Origin: Setomelanomma holmii | Taxonomy: Eukaryota > Ascomycota > Dothideomycetes > Pleosporales > Phaeosphaeriaceae | Length of the DNA stretch: 64,000 nucleotides | Direction: 5' to 3' | Assembly: GCA_010015745.1 (NCBI GenBank) | Contig: ML978243.1 | Coordinates: 80,883 to 144,882 of the forward strand | Program-made: the position numbers and the translations under genes | The notes under the pieces: model-generated | Seen by the model: the letters and a program-made list of their open reading frames with translations, nothing else | What the model was told of the DNA's origin: nothing | Database searches by the model: none | Shown: positions 32,901 to 44,552 of the stretch, piece after piece | Layout: every line of letters begins with the position of its first letter | Position numbering within the stretch: the stretch's first letter is position 1

Positions 32901-33527
32901 CAGCAAATGGGCATCAATGAGCTACCCCAGTCCTGCGCATACTTCTCCGCTATCGATATCGATCATGTACTAAGAAAGGAAGTCGACATGGACTGCATCA
33001 CGCCCAGTCACAAAGACGCCATCCCACACGGCGAAAGTCTCGACATCACTTCTCTCCTCGAAAAAGGCGATGCCGCACTCCTCGACCCCGCGATCATCCC
33101 CACCGACCCTCCATCCGTCCAGCAGTATACCGCTGCATACACACCGCGTACACCGGTCATGACAGCCCTCGAAGGCTCCGATCCCACCTCACCCGCCGCA
33201 ATCGCCTACCTCAAAGCACAAATCTCCTCCGACGACAAGGAACTTCGCGAAGTCATGAAGCACCTGCGCGCACCACCTAAGCGCCGCTCAAAAACCGCCG
33301 AGGTGCTAGAAGAAGTAGAAAATGAAGAAGAAGAAATCAGTCAGAATATCCTGCATTACCAGCAGATGGCGCAACTGATGCCAGTCGATGATATTTGGGG
33401 TGAGGTGTATAAGCGTGCTGGGAATGTTGGTGTGAAGAGGGCTGGGATTAACGGGAGGAGTACGGGCACGTGGCATTATCATGCTGTTCATCCGAGGAGT
33501 TTGGCGCCCAGGACGGCAAGGGCATGA
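29999..33527 (+). CDS. MIP1: Mitochondrial DNA polymerase gamma catalytic subunit
   Basis: Replicates mitochondrial DNA. Exon 1 29999-30161, a 52-bp intron with CTAAC branch site, and exon 2 30214-33527 give 1158 residues. The basic, Cys/Ser/Arg-rich start (MRCSSCRTFAANVTHRSRSV) is a mitochondrial presequence. The 3'-5' exonuclease motifs follow: LIFDTEVMW (Exo I), VGHNVGYDRARI (Exo II), DYCAADVEITHRVY (Exo III). The family A polymerase motifs are FVGADVDSQELWIAS (A), RNDAKVFNYGRIYGAG (B) and AITVHDEIRYLV (C). The last 170 residues are a polar extension as in other filamentous fungi. All catalytic carboxylates are present, so the enzyme should be active with proofreading. Confidence 0.97.
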
Positions 33528-34221
33528 GGACAGGTGTCTGAGTGTGATGAGTTCTTTGTATATATTCCTGTACGATACTACCACGGCCGCTGGTATGAAG
33601 GTAAACTGGGCGGCTTGTTCATGTCACGTGACATTTTGTGTTACGACACAGGTCAATCCGTGACCTGATTCAATGGTCATGTTGTCTGTCAATAATAAGA
33701 GATGACTTGCGGTATTACCCGTACTATATCGCCCCTGCTTTCTTTCCTCAGTCTGCGGCAGCGCATCCCGTCGAGGTAGCGCTTTCCGAAACTTGCTTGC
33801 TAGAATGAGCTACACCTTCTTTGCACTAGTGAATCCCATCGCATCGGATTCCCCTCCAACCACTGCATGATTACAGAAGATTCCAGCATCGAGCCTTACT
33901 TGGCGCATGGCACAAGCTTTTCGCGCCGCTGCAATGATTAGCGCTACTACCCAATCATGATGATGGCAATATGTAGCTTGCTGCACGAGAGCTTTCGTTT
34001 TGGGGGCGGATTCGCAGGTTGGCCCCATCGTGCGGCTGATGCGCACAACAGCTCACGCATGGCCTCCCTCTTCATTTTGAGACCTCCTGGCTTCGAAAGC
34101 ACAATATGTAACGGGTCGCAAGATCTACTTGGACGGAAAGCGCGGTTTAAAAAACAAGTGTGACACACTGGGAGCGACCGTTTTTTCCACGGTATCGGCT
34201 GAACACGCGGCCATAAACAAC
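33528..34221. other. Intergenic, no gene seen
   Basis: About 690 bp between MIP1 and the CorA-like gene, both plus strand. Open frames here are short and opposite each other; no domain seen. Confidence 0.4.
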
Positions 34222-35904
34222 ATGAGACGTCTGCCTTGGTTAGAGGCAGAGCCGATACGGGTCTTCCATGGATCCGTTCGCGACTGCTACAACAGCAACT
34301 TGAGCTCGCACGAATGGACGGAAGACGATGACCTGTAAGGATATACTATTCCTTTACGATGTAGGGTCAAGCTGATTGAAGTTATCCACATAACCTCCAG
34401 GCCATATCTCGCTTCCATCAAGAAACTGGCACCATCATATAAGACTTTGTATTATCTGGCGGATTGGATGCAGGTCGGCACCGTGCCAAGCCGATGGGGA
34501 ATCATAAAGCACAACCCACGTCAACGCTCGGAGCGCGAAAGACGGACAAACGTCACCTTCATCGAACAGAAGGCCGGACTGCCAGCGACAGTTTCTCAAA
34601 TCACCAGCGTCCAACAATTCGAGCAGACTATGGATGGTCTGAGTATAACTGCGGCCCCATTTCAGAAGCTTGCCAGGATCTTCATCATTGAAGACCTCTC
34701 TCGAGCGATTGTGGAACATCTTGGATCCCGCTTTGGTATAGACCCCCTCTTCTTTCGAGAGCAAATCAACGATCGTATCTGGCAAGGCACGGGAAGCTTG
34801 GAGGCAACGACTCCGGACCTGTATGCCACTAAAAAGCGGCGGAAATGGTTTCGAACACGGAATGTGCGGCTCCGGTATCATCAATCGAATCAATCATTCC
34901 AAGCGTCTAGACAAGAGACGGATAGCTTTAATGTCTACAGACGGGCTGATGACGATCGGAGCCACTGGGAATTTCAAGATGCCAAAGGAGCGATTATATC
35001 GACGACCAGAACCAAGACCAACATCTGGATAGGAGAAGACAAAAGCTGCCCCAATGTCACCATTGGAATAGTCCTTGTTGACCCCACAGTATCTCACGGC
35101 TTTCCAATGTGGTACGACCGAGCCAATTGGCTCCCCATTTCAGACGTCGCCAGCTCGATCAGCACACCCCTCGCACCATCAGGATCCTGGTACAAGGACA
35201 TCACACACATGACAGTATTGTATCCATGGTTCGACTCTTCACTTTCTGCACACGCGCTTGATCTGCGACGCATCGTATTACCGCCTCTATACACCGTCTG
35301 CGCAGAATGGCTGATTGTCTGTGAATACGTCAAAACCCGCCTCGGCCAAGTCGAATGGATGATGGAAATGCCCGCGCTTTTCGTGGCCCGCGGACCTGAA
35401 ATCGATCGCGCTCTTAAGAAGCTCAATGTCTGGCGCCGTCAGGTTCCAGCCTGGAGAGACATGATTCACGAAACGCTCGATCAATCTATCCCAGCTGCAA
35501 AGCGGCTAACGCTCCATGCAAACTTCAAATCAGACGATGAGGCATTCGAAGATATCGAAGCCGACTTCAAGCATATTTTACACACGCTGGATCGGCTGCA
35601 GGCGCGTGTCGATCGGCTATCTGATCGAGGCAATGCGGAAATGCAGCTCGAGGCTGCGCGACAGAGTCTAGCTGAAAGCCACGATCTCGCGCGTCTAACC
35701 TGGCTGGCTACTATCTTCGTACCGTTGACGTTCATGTCAGGTATCTTTAGCATGACTGATGATGTTGCGAGCCTCAAGGGGACGTACAGGATTTATTTCG
35801 CGGCTGCTATACCAGTTGCTGTGGTATCGCTGATCATTGCGAGGTATGGATCAAGGTGGTTTCGAGCGATTGGAAAACTTGTGTTTAAGCAAAAGTCTGT
35901 GTAG
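34222..35904 (+). CDS. CorA-like divalent cation transporter family protein (no GMN motif)
   Basis: Exon 1 34222-34334 (MRRLPWLEAEPIRVF) and exon 2 34401-35904, joined CT/G, give 538 residues. The protein has a large soluble N-terminal part, a long helical stretch (about residues 375-450, with ADFKHILHTLDRLQARVDRL) and two C-terminal membrane helices: LTWLATIFVPLTFMSGIFSM and IYFAAAIPVAVVSLIIARYG. This is the CorA/ALR layout, ending with two helices. The signature GMN after helix 1 is absent: the position reads SGIFSM. Many ascomycete paralogues share this loss; whether they carry Mg2+ is unknown. The odd helix-loop suggests altered ion choice or a regulatory role. Confidence 0.82.
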
Positions 35905-36598
35905 GAAGCGTTGAGTGATTGTGAACGAGAGAATGCCGAGAACCATCAGAAAAGCTTACCGCACCTCTCCGATTTGGGGTGATGCTAGAGCTCTTCACTA
36001 GCGGCCATCACACCGACGTAAGATTCTTACAGCGCTGTAGAACTTTGGGATGCTGCGTCATCAACGTACTTGAGCCTTTGACAGACTATCGTTTATGATG
36101 ATCAGCCGATGCTGTCTTCCTATACGCGTGGAAGTGAGCGGTGCAATGTACTGCATTATAGCAGCGATTATGACTGCAAGAGGGTGAGGTTAATGGCCTC
36201 GTCGTGAGAGGAAGAGCATCCTCGCGAACGGAAGAGCATCGTGATGTGAATAGAAGAGCAAGATTGTGAATAGAAGAACACAGGCCGAGGAAAGGAGCAA
36301 AAAGGCTCATAGATTCATTCATCCAATGCAACGCCGATTGTACTAGTACCTAGTCCAAAGTCCAGTTCCCTAACCCACCCAGGCCGTAGCTATTATCCAG
36401 ATCCCATCGCGACCTAATGACGCTTGAGGGCATGCCCAAACAACCGAAATAATCTATGCCGCAAACCGCAAATGCCTGTCGAAAATGCCATGTCGCGCAG
36501 GTGAAAGTATGCAAATCTATGTCTATCCATGCAGTATTGATAGAGACAGACGACGCCGTGGCGCCTTTGACGAAGAATGTCGAGATGGAGGTGGGTAT
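35905..36598. other. Intergenic between convergent genes
   Basis: About 690 bp holding both 3' ends and, at about 36207-36285, roughly four imperfect 18-20-bp repeats built on gaa(c/t)(g/a)gaagagca. No gene seen. Confidence 0.4.
36207..36285. repeat. Imperfect short tandem repeat
   Basis: Roughly four copies of an 18-20-bp purine-rich unit around ggaagagcatc / gaatagaagagca in non-coding DNA. Confidence 0.5.
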
Positions 36599-36896
36599 TT
36601 AGACGATGAGGAGCTTCTCGGCGTCGCCGGCGTTGCGCTCGTCCATGCGGTTCCACGCAGTGCATGTCAGCGCACCACATACGGCCCACATGACGGGTAC
36701 GGCGGCTTCAGCAGCGTCTGCAGGAGCGGTTAGCAAGTGCTGCGTAGATGGTCTTGGGGTGGAGTCGGGACGTACTTGGTCGCTCGGCCTGAGCAGCCAT
36801 CTGGAAGACACGCGCGGCGGAGCTCGAGGAGCTGGAGGAGTTGAAGCGCACAGAGCGCACGGCGCTGGGGGCGCGGGTGAAGAGGCGTGCGAACAT
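36599..36896 (-). CDS. Small mitochondrial membrane protein, 79 aa
   Basis: Two exons (36776-36896 and 36599-36717), GTACGT donor and CTGCAG acceptor, give 79 residues. The N-terminus MFARLFTRAPSAVRSVRFNS is a textbook mitochondrial presequence (Arg, Ser, Ala, no acids), followed by a Ser run and FQMAAQAERP. The second exon holds one hydrophobic segment, AAVPVMWAVCGALTCTAW, then NRMDERNAGDAEKLLIV. Size and layout fit a small inner-membrane subunit or assembly factor of a respiratory complex. I cannot name the family. Confidence 0.68.
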
Positions 36897-37849
36897 GGTT
36901 GTTGTGTGCGGTTCTGTGATTGGAGAGACTTCGGTGGGGTTGATGGAGTGGCGACGGCGGTGTGTTGTTGACACGTGTGTAATAAGCAACGGCTGTTTGA
37001 TGCTTTCAAACGTGTGATGCGCCGACAATGAATGTCTCTAGCGTGATGCTCAAAGCGTGAATGAAAGTGTGTCTTGTAGTCAAGTCTTGAATGAGTGTTT
37101 TGCGGGGAACGGGACAAGTATATGTTTAAATAAGAAAACAGTGGGTCAGGAGGCGAAGCGGCGAAGGGACCGACGCGCGATGCCACAATTGTCGCGAGGA
37201 AATTTCTGTCAGGGGCGGTGAGCGATCCGTGTCAGGGTCCGGAGACGCGGCTAGACTTGGCGCTGTGGGTCGCAGGACGAAGACGTTGCTTTTCCCCGGA
37301 TTTTTCGGGGTCTGTGAGCAAGTTGATAGCATAACCCATCTCATCTCTTATTTTGGGATGATATTCCGCAGTCTTCTCGCTTCAGAAGAGGTTTTCGAAG
37401 CTCGTTGCGTTTTGTGAGACTTTTGGCGAGGCTCTACTTGCGCTGCACTGCCGGCCCGGGACCTGCATAAGCAAGATCGTCTCGAGCCTCGTCCGACTTT
37501 CCGGGCTGCCGAGTCCTGACGTGATCGACGTTGCGGCAGCGTGCAGGCTTTCTAGAACGCTTCGGTCTTGCGTCGCCACCTCTGGGCTCTCAACACTTGG
37601 GAATTCTCGGATTTGCCATTTTCGGGAATAATGTCGTGTCGGTGCATTGGACGAGGCTGATGGTGAGATGACTAACTTGACTGCATACGTGTGTGTCGAA
37701 AAGAGGTGGAGATAAGCTAGGCTGAAAATGGCACAAAGGGCGTAAAAGGGACGACACGTGACCCGGACTGTACCGACCTGAAGGTGCATCCTCGGGGAAA
37801 GCGATACTCGAACTTCTTTCCCTCATTCAAAACTCCAGATAACCGGTAG
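36897..37849. other. Intergenic between divergent genes
   Basis: About 950 bp with promoters of the small mitochondrial protein and of the dehydratase. The minus-strand frames at 37382-37826 are low-complexity and lack a domain. Confidence 0.4.
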
Positions 37850-38947
37850 ATGAGCATGGCTCATATGAATGGAGAGTGGCATGCTCTTCCCCGACCGTGG
37901 CGAAAAACACCACTCATCCACTCTCGCATTCTCACCAAACACGCAGGCTGGTACATCCCACCATTATAATCCTTCGTACATGGAAGTAGCATCGATTAAC
38001 CTCTTCACAGTCAAATATACCTCAAACTCGAAACCCTCCAACCCTCCGGCTCTTTCAAATCCCGCGGCATAGGCAACTTCCTCCTCACCCACCTTCAAAA
38101 CTCCCCGTCTAACACAAAACCCCACTTCTATTCTTCCAGTGGCGGAAATGCCGGTCTCGCATGCGTCCACGCCGCCGTCACTCTTGGCTGTCCATCGACC
38201 ATCATGGTGCCTTTGAGCACGTCAGCGTACATGATCAGCAAACTGCGCGCCGCGGGGGCGAGTGATGTGATTCAGTACGGCGAATCGTGGTATGAAGCTG
38301 ATTCCCATCTACGCCAGGATGTGATCCCCGCCGCGAAGCACAAGGGTGAAGATGCAGTGTACGTGCCTCCATTTGATGCGCAGGAGATCTGGGATGGACA
38401 TGCTACGCTTGCTGGTGAGGTACTGGAGCAGATGAAAGATGATGGGACTGGGGATGCGGGGCCAGATGTGCTTGTGTGTAGTGTTGGTGGCGGTGGTTTG
38501 TTTTGCGGCATCATGCAGGGCTTGGACAGTGCTGGACGGGCTAACACGAGAGTACTCGCTGTCGAGACGAAAGGCGCGGATTCGTTTGCATTGTCTTTGC
38601 GCGAAAGAGAACTTTCCACGTTGCCACGTATCACGAGTATTGCGACGACGCTGGGATCGAGGACGGTTGCGGCGAAGGCTTTTGAGTACGGGATGAGGGA
38701 TAATGTGACGAGTGTGGTGTTGAGTGATGATGAGGCGATAGAGGCATGCGTCCGGTTTGCGGACGATGAGCGGACTATGGTAGAACCTGCTTGTGGAGTG
38801 AGTTTGGCACTGTGCTATAATGGCGGGCTGAAGAGGGTTGTGCCAGGGCTGAAGGAGCAGAGCAAGGTAGTGCTCGTGGTTTGCGGGGGAAGTGGTGTTA
38901 ATGTGGAAATGCTGCATAAGTGGGCATCGCAATTGGAGAAGCGATGA
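37850..38947 (+). CDS. L-serine/L-threonine dehydratase (PLP-dependent)
   Basis: Converts serine to pyruvate and ammonia, and usually threonine to 2-oxobutyrate, in the cytosol. Exon 1 37850-37950 and exon 2 38011-38947 give 345 residues (a second in-frame ATG follows two codons later). The splice joins KHAGC to QIYLKLETLQPSGSFKSRG, which carries the PLP lysine (SFKSR). SSSGGNAGLA is the phosphate/asparagine loop and VCSVGGGGLFCG the glycine-rich PLP phosphate cup; the C-terminus has VVCGGSGVN. Length is that of the catabolic (CHA1/SDS-like) type without a regulatory ACT domain, so no feedback inhibition is expected. Confidence 0.93.
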
Positions 38948-39458
38948 TATAGAGACGTCTAACTACAGTATGTTATTGACCACGCCCCGTCTCAGATGAG
39001 CATCTTTTTAAGTCACTAATGCAGTGCCCTCGACGCTTTCCATAGGAGCTGCAGTGACTCGCACCAACTTAAGTAGAAGCTCCCGCCGAATCGTCCTCTC
39101 CAGATGCTTGTATGTCTTTCAAGACCTTACGAATTCCAAGCAATTTCAATGAGATGTCTTCCGCCATACAGGATACTATGAGGGAGCAATTTAGTCAGAG
39201 CCTAGGATCACGTTGAGCTCGCAGGTCGAAGTACAGCCGCGACAGCACAACCGATGCAGCACCCGGTCTCATATGTACGCAGCGTACATAACCTACGCGC
39301 ACTAGCGTTCACCAACGTCACGTCCCGCAGGCGTTCATTCACCCCGCATAAGCGTCACACCTGACAAAAATCCACCAACGCTCAAACCGCTGCACGACAT
39401 CTCTAGCTTCGGTAGCACACTACTCAACCCATAGACACCAGATCGCAAGGCACTCAAA
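38948..39458. other. Intergenic, no gene seen
   Basis: About 510 bp between two plus-strand genes; presumably terminator and promoter. Confidence 0.4.
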
Positions 39459-40418
39459 ATGTCCGCAACAGAACCAACCCCCGTTCCTCCAACATTCCAG
39501 GACTCCACACCAAAAACCCCCCCACAATCTCAATCAGCCACTACCCCAGCACCACCCAAATCAAAAACCTTCCCCTCCATCTCCGGCTCCTGTCTCTGCA
39601 ACACAATCCGCTACCGCCTCCTCACCTCCCCGCTGTTCTGCTACGCCTGCCACTGCCCGGACTGCCAACGCATCACGGGCTCCGCATTTGGCCTCTTCCT
39701 GCAAATCGAGACATACAACATCCAAATCCTGTCCCCAGTCCGTCCAATATTCATCACGCAAACCCGACACACCGGCGTGATCTCCCGCCACGTGGAGTGC
39801 CCCAGGTGTAAGATTGAACTATGGGGCAACAACGGCATCGGCGCCGCGGTGGCGGATATCAGAGTCGGAACACTGGATTTTCCGGGACTGTTTGAGCCGG
39901 ACCTACATACGTTTGTCGAGAGTAAGATTGATTGGTTGGTGCTGCCCGAGGGGGCGAGGACGGTGCCGAAGGATTATGATTATAAAAAAGTGTGGCCGAA
40001 GAGTTCGTTGAGGAGGTTGAATCTATGCTTGAAGCGGGTTGCCGAGGCGCAGAAGAGTGGGAAGGCGCAGGCTGTGGCGGCGGGTGGTGAGGGCGTCGGT
40101 GAGGGTGGTCAAGGGGGTGATGAGAAGGTCGAAGATGGTGAGAAGACGCCGACTGCAACGGAGTTTGTCGAGGGTGAGGGAGAGGATGACGAGGCGTTTG
40201 AGAAGAGGTATAGGGAGACGGAGAGCAGGTTGCAGGAGAGGTTGGAGAAGTTGAGGGTCAAGTTGGAAGAAGAGGAGGGGACGGGGATTAAAGAAGGTGG
40301 CAGCAAGGGGCATACAGGTCTGGAAGAACTAACAGAGAAGTTGGATATCGGGAAGAGCCCGGAGGAGGGTGCAGGGGACACGAAAGATTTGGTTAACAGG
40401 CAGGGTGCATCGGGGTGA
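39459..40418 (+). CDS. GFA/CENP-V-family zinc-binding protein with acidic coiled tail
   Basis: A single exon of 319 residues. After a Pro/Thr-rich leader (1-38), the GFA fold begins at SISGSCLCNTIRYRL, with further Cys groups CYACHCPDCQRITGSAFG and VECPRCKIELWG, the usual zinc ligands. The fold ends near SKIDWLVLPEG (about residue 168). The remaining 140 residues are Gly/Glu/Lys-rich with a predicted coiled coil (ETESRLQERLEKLRVKLEEE), an unusual extension. The family was named for glutathione-dependent formaldehyde activation, but many members have other or unknown roles, so function is open. The gene is convergent with mL67. Confidence 0.88.
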   Translation: MSATEPTPVPPTFQDSTPKTPPQSQSATTPAPPKSKTFPSISGSCLCNTIRYRLLTSPLFCYACHCPDCQRITGSAFGLFLQIETYNIQILSPVRPIFITQTRHTGVISRHVECPRCKIELWGNNGIGAAVADIRVGTLDFPGLFEPDLHTFVESKIDWLVLPEGARTVPKDYDYKKVWPKSSLRRLNLCLKRVAEAQKSGKAQAVAAGGEGVGEGGQGGDEKVEDGEKTPTATEFVEGEGEDDEAFEKRYRETESRLQERLEKLRVKLEEEEGTGIKEGGSKGHTGLEELTEKLDIGKSPEEGAGDTKDLVNRQGASG

Positions 40419-40663
40419 ACGAGCACTTTAAGAGCAACGAGCTTGTGTGACATATGACCATCTCGCGAAGAATGGAAGCGTTGGCAGAGTGCAAGACTGT
40501 TTCTGCTTCCCAAAACACTGCTGGGTACCCGTATGAGTGAGTCTAACTATGAGAATCACCAACAGAGATATCGCAGCACGCTAAAGGATGCATAATGTTA
40601 TCACAATCGTATTGTACACTATTCGTCATCCGTCCAAACACGCAATCCTTGCCTTCGCACATT

Positions 40664-42271
40664 CTACGCAGACTGCGTAGCCGTCTGTCTATCCTCATGT
40701 GACCGCATTTGTACTTTCTCCAATTCTCCTGGCAGCAAAGCGTTGATGATGTTGCTGACTTCCTTGCTCCGCTCAAGCTCGTATTCCTCCACGGAAAGCA
40801 ATGCCACCTGACTTCGCACACCGTTCAGTGGCAATTCCTCGTGCTCGATTGGCTCAGGCCATTGACCCGCTGCGTAGACCGCATCTTGCAAATCCAGCCA
40901 TTGTATCCTGACGCCTTCGAGCGTGTATGGCGTGGGCAGTGTATTCTTCAGTGGTGGCGGCAAAACAGAGCGTGCAATATGGTGATCGCGTGACTCTAGC
41001 TGTGTCTGAGCTTCGAACGCTGCCTCGAGCGTGGCGATCTCGCCATCAAGGCGAGCAAGAAGGTCTCTGTCAATCTCAAGGTCTTGCGCTGTACGCGTAG
41101 GGTCCGGATTGGCGAGTGCCTCCCTGAGTACTAGAGCCTGATCTTGCAGCTCACTCAGCTTGCCATCTGCACCGAGCTCTTTCGCAGGTGCCGCAGTGCG
41201 TGTCAACTCTTCTTGGGCTGACTTGAACTGCTCCGCCTTGCGTACTGCATACTGGAGCTTCCGCAACCGAATCTCTTGTATGTTCTTCGCGTTCTTGAGG
41301 CGTTTTTGATCAGCCTCGTTCTGGTTGTGTTTCATGCTGAGCTTCATCGTTAACGACCGAACCTGGTGTTCCAGCCACTTGATGTTGTCTGCCACCTTCT
41401 CTTTTGCTCTCGCAGTGTTGGCTAGGGCGTCGATTTCAGCCCACCGCTTATCCATGTACTCCACGGCCTTCGCCTCCTGCTCATCGCGCGCCTCGGTCAT
41501 CTTTCGGCCATGCGTTTCCTGTATCCGCAGCACCTCAGCCAGATCAGCGCTCATGTTGGCCCTCTGATCCATGATCTTCTTGATTCTATGCTTGATATCC
41601 AACCCCTTCCACTCTTTGTGCGTTTTATCCCATGCCATTTCGTGCAGTTTGCGGAACTCGCGCAGTTTGCGGTAGGCATTGTGGCCCTGCTCCGAGGTGG
41701 GAAGGGTGACGACACAGTGGGGCGACCATTCGTCTGGTCGTAGCACGGGCGGCTTTGAGTGCTTGCCAATAAAGGGAAGTTGCTCGAGGTGGTGGTTCTA
41801 CGTTCCGGTAAGCATATGTACAGAGTAGACGCCGTACCTGCATACATTTAAGAGTGGTTGCAGCGAGTAGATGATCTGGTTCGTCTTGATGTTCCGGAAC
41901 ACGTATATGATCTCACCATGTGGCGAGGTGCCCTCTGCATCAACCACGTCCTGCAGGGTGTATGGCTTTCTTGGATGCACATGGAATTGGCCTGTCGCGG
42001 GCAGGCGGGCTTTGGGGTTCACCATGGTCTCAAGCTTGACCTGGCGGGGATTGGACTGCACCGTGACATGCCTGGCCACGCGCCGCTCAAGCTCTGCAAG
42101 ACTCGAGTAGGCCTTCTTCCGTTCGAATCGCTCCTGGGTGCTAGACCGTTGGGATCGCTCGACAATTTTCCCGAGGGCAGCAGTGCGTTGCTGGACCCGC
42201 TCGAGGGCGGCAGAGAACGTGACAGATGCAGGCGGTGTCCTGTAGCGTAGCCGGACGAGGGAGCGAGGCAT
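40664..42271 (-). CDS. MHR1: Mitochondrial large ribosomal subunit protein mL67 (Mhr1 homologue)
   Basis: Exon 1 41846-42271 (MPRSLVRLRYRT...) and exon 2 40664-41797 give 519 residues, the intron being GTATGC...ACGTAG. The first 140 residues are basic. Across the splice the conserved core reads EIIYVFRNIKTNQIIYSLQP, LLNNHHLEQLPFIGKHSK, then PVLRPDEWSPHCVVTLP. This matches the fungal mL67/Mhr1 family, a mitoribosomal protein that in yeast also affects mtDNA recombination. The C-terminal half is a long charged helical region. An apparent N-terminal extension to 42538 was rejected, as the ATG at 42271 begins the basic leader. Divergent from the Vps38-like gene. Confidence 0.88.
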
Positions 42272-42567
42272 GGCCGCTGGTGCTTCGGCGCTGCCAGTTG
42301 GGGGTGGTGAGGGCGACGGTGACTTCCTGCAGAATGTTCGTAATTGAGCTCGGACCATAAACGCGGAACTGCAGCTCTTCCGCACGCTCCCATACGACGT
42401 CGGACCAGCGTTCACGCCGGCAAGCTTTCTGTATGCTACCATGTGTCGCGGGAGGGTGTCTTTCAATGCGCCCGGAACAGGATCGAAGTATGTGCCGATA
42501 GACCAGTGCGCCATACACACGCGCATCCTCTTTCTCAACGTCGCCCGCGGACGACAAGCTATCTAAC
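42272..42567. promoter_or_regulatory. Divergent promoter region, mL67 / Vps38-like
   Basis: 296 bp between two divergent start codons; must serve both genes. No specific motif claimed. Confidence 0.5.
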
Positions 42568-44552
42568 ATGGCCGAATCGACCCTGTCTGGTCAATCCGCA
42601 CCACCTCCACCTCGCGAGCGGCCATGGCTCCTTCCATATGTGTGTCTGAAGCTCAGTGTCGATGTACCGACCCCGGCTAATCGAGACAGAACCGCAAGCT
42701 CAGGCACCTGCAGGGCATCACTATCCGCAACCTCACGCTTACCTCAACCCCGTCGAGATTGCGCGGCAAGACAATCGACGATGAGGCTATTCCGAGCACA
42801 TTGAAGTCGCCAACCAAAGCACTGGCATTGCGGGAGAGCAAGGGTCTGGCGCATTCACGATCATCGAGCGACCTCAAGACGAAGGAGACCGCTCGACCCA
42901 GCAATGGCAGCTTACCAGAGCCCACCACGCCCACAAAGGCGACAAGGCCCTCCGTTGGCAAAGGACTGCGACGAAGAACGACAATGGAGTGGACGAACGC
43001 AAGCCCTCTGACGCGGCAAAAGAAGCTGGAGGACATCACAGCAGATCGTATGGCCGACACTTTCTTCACGCTGCACGTGGAGAAGCAGGAAGAGCCTGTA
43101 TACATATCAGAAGTCGCCGAGAAAGCCATGAACCCCAACTTCAAATTCTTCGACCTCGGGCCCTGCGGACCTGGCGTGACGCGCCTCGACAAGCTCACTG
43201 TGAAGGTATGGGCGAAAAGCGAAAGCATGTCCAGTTGGCAGTACCTGATGGATTATACTGTTCGCCTCAGATCACTGCAGTTCATCGGTAAGTCGCTTGG
43301 GACGTTTCGACATTCGCTGCCACAGAATTGCATCCTCTTCCACATGACCGACGGCATCTACACTAGCTTCACGGATCTGCCGACCCCAGAGAGGGCTGGA
43401 AATGTAGTCCTTGCGCCACCTAAACAGCACCCAGATGGTCGAATCCCGAACTCATCCTCCTATGATGCATTGATGCGGCTGTCAACCCTAGACGACTGCA
43501 TTCAGGACGCATTAGTCACGCGAGATCGCATTGCGGATGAGATCGAAAGTATTTTGGCCGTGAACAGGGGTGCGATCTCTGCCATGGAGCAAGTTCCCGA
43601 GACTGAAGAGAATCTTCGCACGGTGCAAGCGGCAGTAGATGCCGAAAAACGCCGAGTCAACCATGCGCGCGGGAGACGCGACGAACTCAAAGCTAACATC
43701 GAGCAACGCCGGCAGAAAATGAAAGTCGGTCAAGAACAACAACAACACGTGGATAGGCACATGCCGGAGCAGAGAGAAAAATGCGGTGAAATCAAAGAGC
43801 TTATCGCACAGGTGGACGAAGACATCTTAGGTCAGCGCCGGCGAGTGTGCGAAGACCTGCTCAAGTTGTATCCTATTGAGCCTGTTCCCGGAAAGTCGTT
43901 TGCCTTCTCTATGCGTGGTCTCCTCCTGCCAAATTCCGAGTTCGACGACGCAAAGGACGACGTGACAGCTGCAGCACTCAGCTATGTTGCCCAAGTGGTG
44001 AGCCAGCTCTCGCCCTACCTGTCTGTCAATCTACCATATCCAATCACCCTGCATGGCTCAGCTTCGACCATCGAAGACCCACTTGCGGTAGGCGTCAACA
44101 CACAGAACAACCCACGTACCTATCCGCTCTACATGAAAGGCGTGGTGCGATATCGGTTCGAGTACGGTGTGTTCCTACTCAATAAGAATATCGAGATTCT
44201 GTCGAACGCTCTCGGCCTTCGACCTATCGACATTCGACAGACACTACCAAACCTCAAATACCTACTGTATGTCGCTACTGCCGGCAAAGGCGAATTGCCT
44301 GCTCGCAAGGCTGGAGGTATCAAAGGACTGTTGCGAAAGGATGGCATGTCATCGAGGAAGGGCAGTATGGACAGTACAGCGACGGCGAGTAGTGCAGGTA
44401 CGCCTACTGCTGAGCTCCAGAAGAACCTTGAAGACGTGGGGGCGAAGCGAATCTCGCATCCTAGGGTCAATGGCGCACCTGTGACGGCTGTTGGGAGTCT
44501 GAAGCAGAACTCTGGCATGCACACAGGGAGCAAATTGCGGCATGTCGGCTGA
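42568..44552 (+). CDS. VPS38: Vps38/UVRAG-like subunit of the class III PI3-kinase complex
   Basis: Exon 1 42568-42639 (24 codons) and exon 2 42690-44552 give 644 residues. The join reads ERPWLLPYNRKLRHLQGITI, as in fungal UVRAG-type proteins. Following are a C2-like region (TFFTLHVEKQEEPVYISEVA to QYLMDYTVRLRSL), FIGKSLGTFRHSLPQNCILF with TDGIYTSF, a coiled coil (about residues 310-400, with QAAVDAEKRRVNHARGRRD) and a C-terminal BARA2-like domain (YLSVNLPYPITLHGSAS, FEYGVFLLNKNIEIL, LPNLKYLLYVATAGK). With Vps34, Vps15 and Vps30/Beclin this subunit directs PI3P formation on endosomes. A GTAAGT at 43288 with AG at 43325 looks like an intron, but removal would break frame. Confidence 0.88.

Noticed and set aside
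36207..36285. CRISPR-like array
   Set aside because: Imperfect adjacent repeats without spacers in a eukaryotic genome; a minisatellite.
41798..42538. Longer N-terminus for mL67
   Set aside because: No ATG is needed upstream of 42271, where the basic leader starts; the extension runs through the shared promoter.
43288..43325. GTAAGT...CACAG intron in the Vps38-like gene
   Set aside because: Its 38-bp length would shift frame, and reading through gives the family sequence FIGKSLGTFRHSLPQNCILF.
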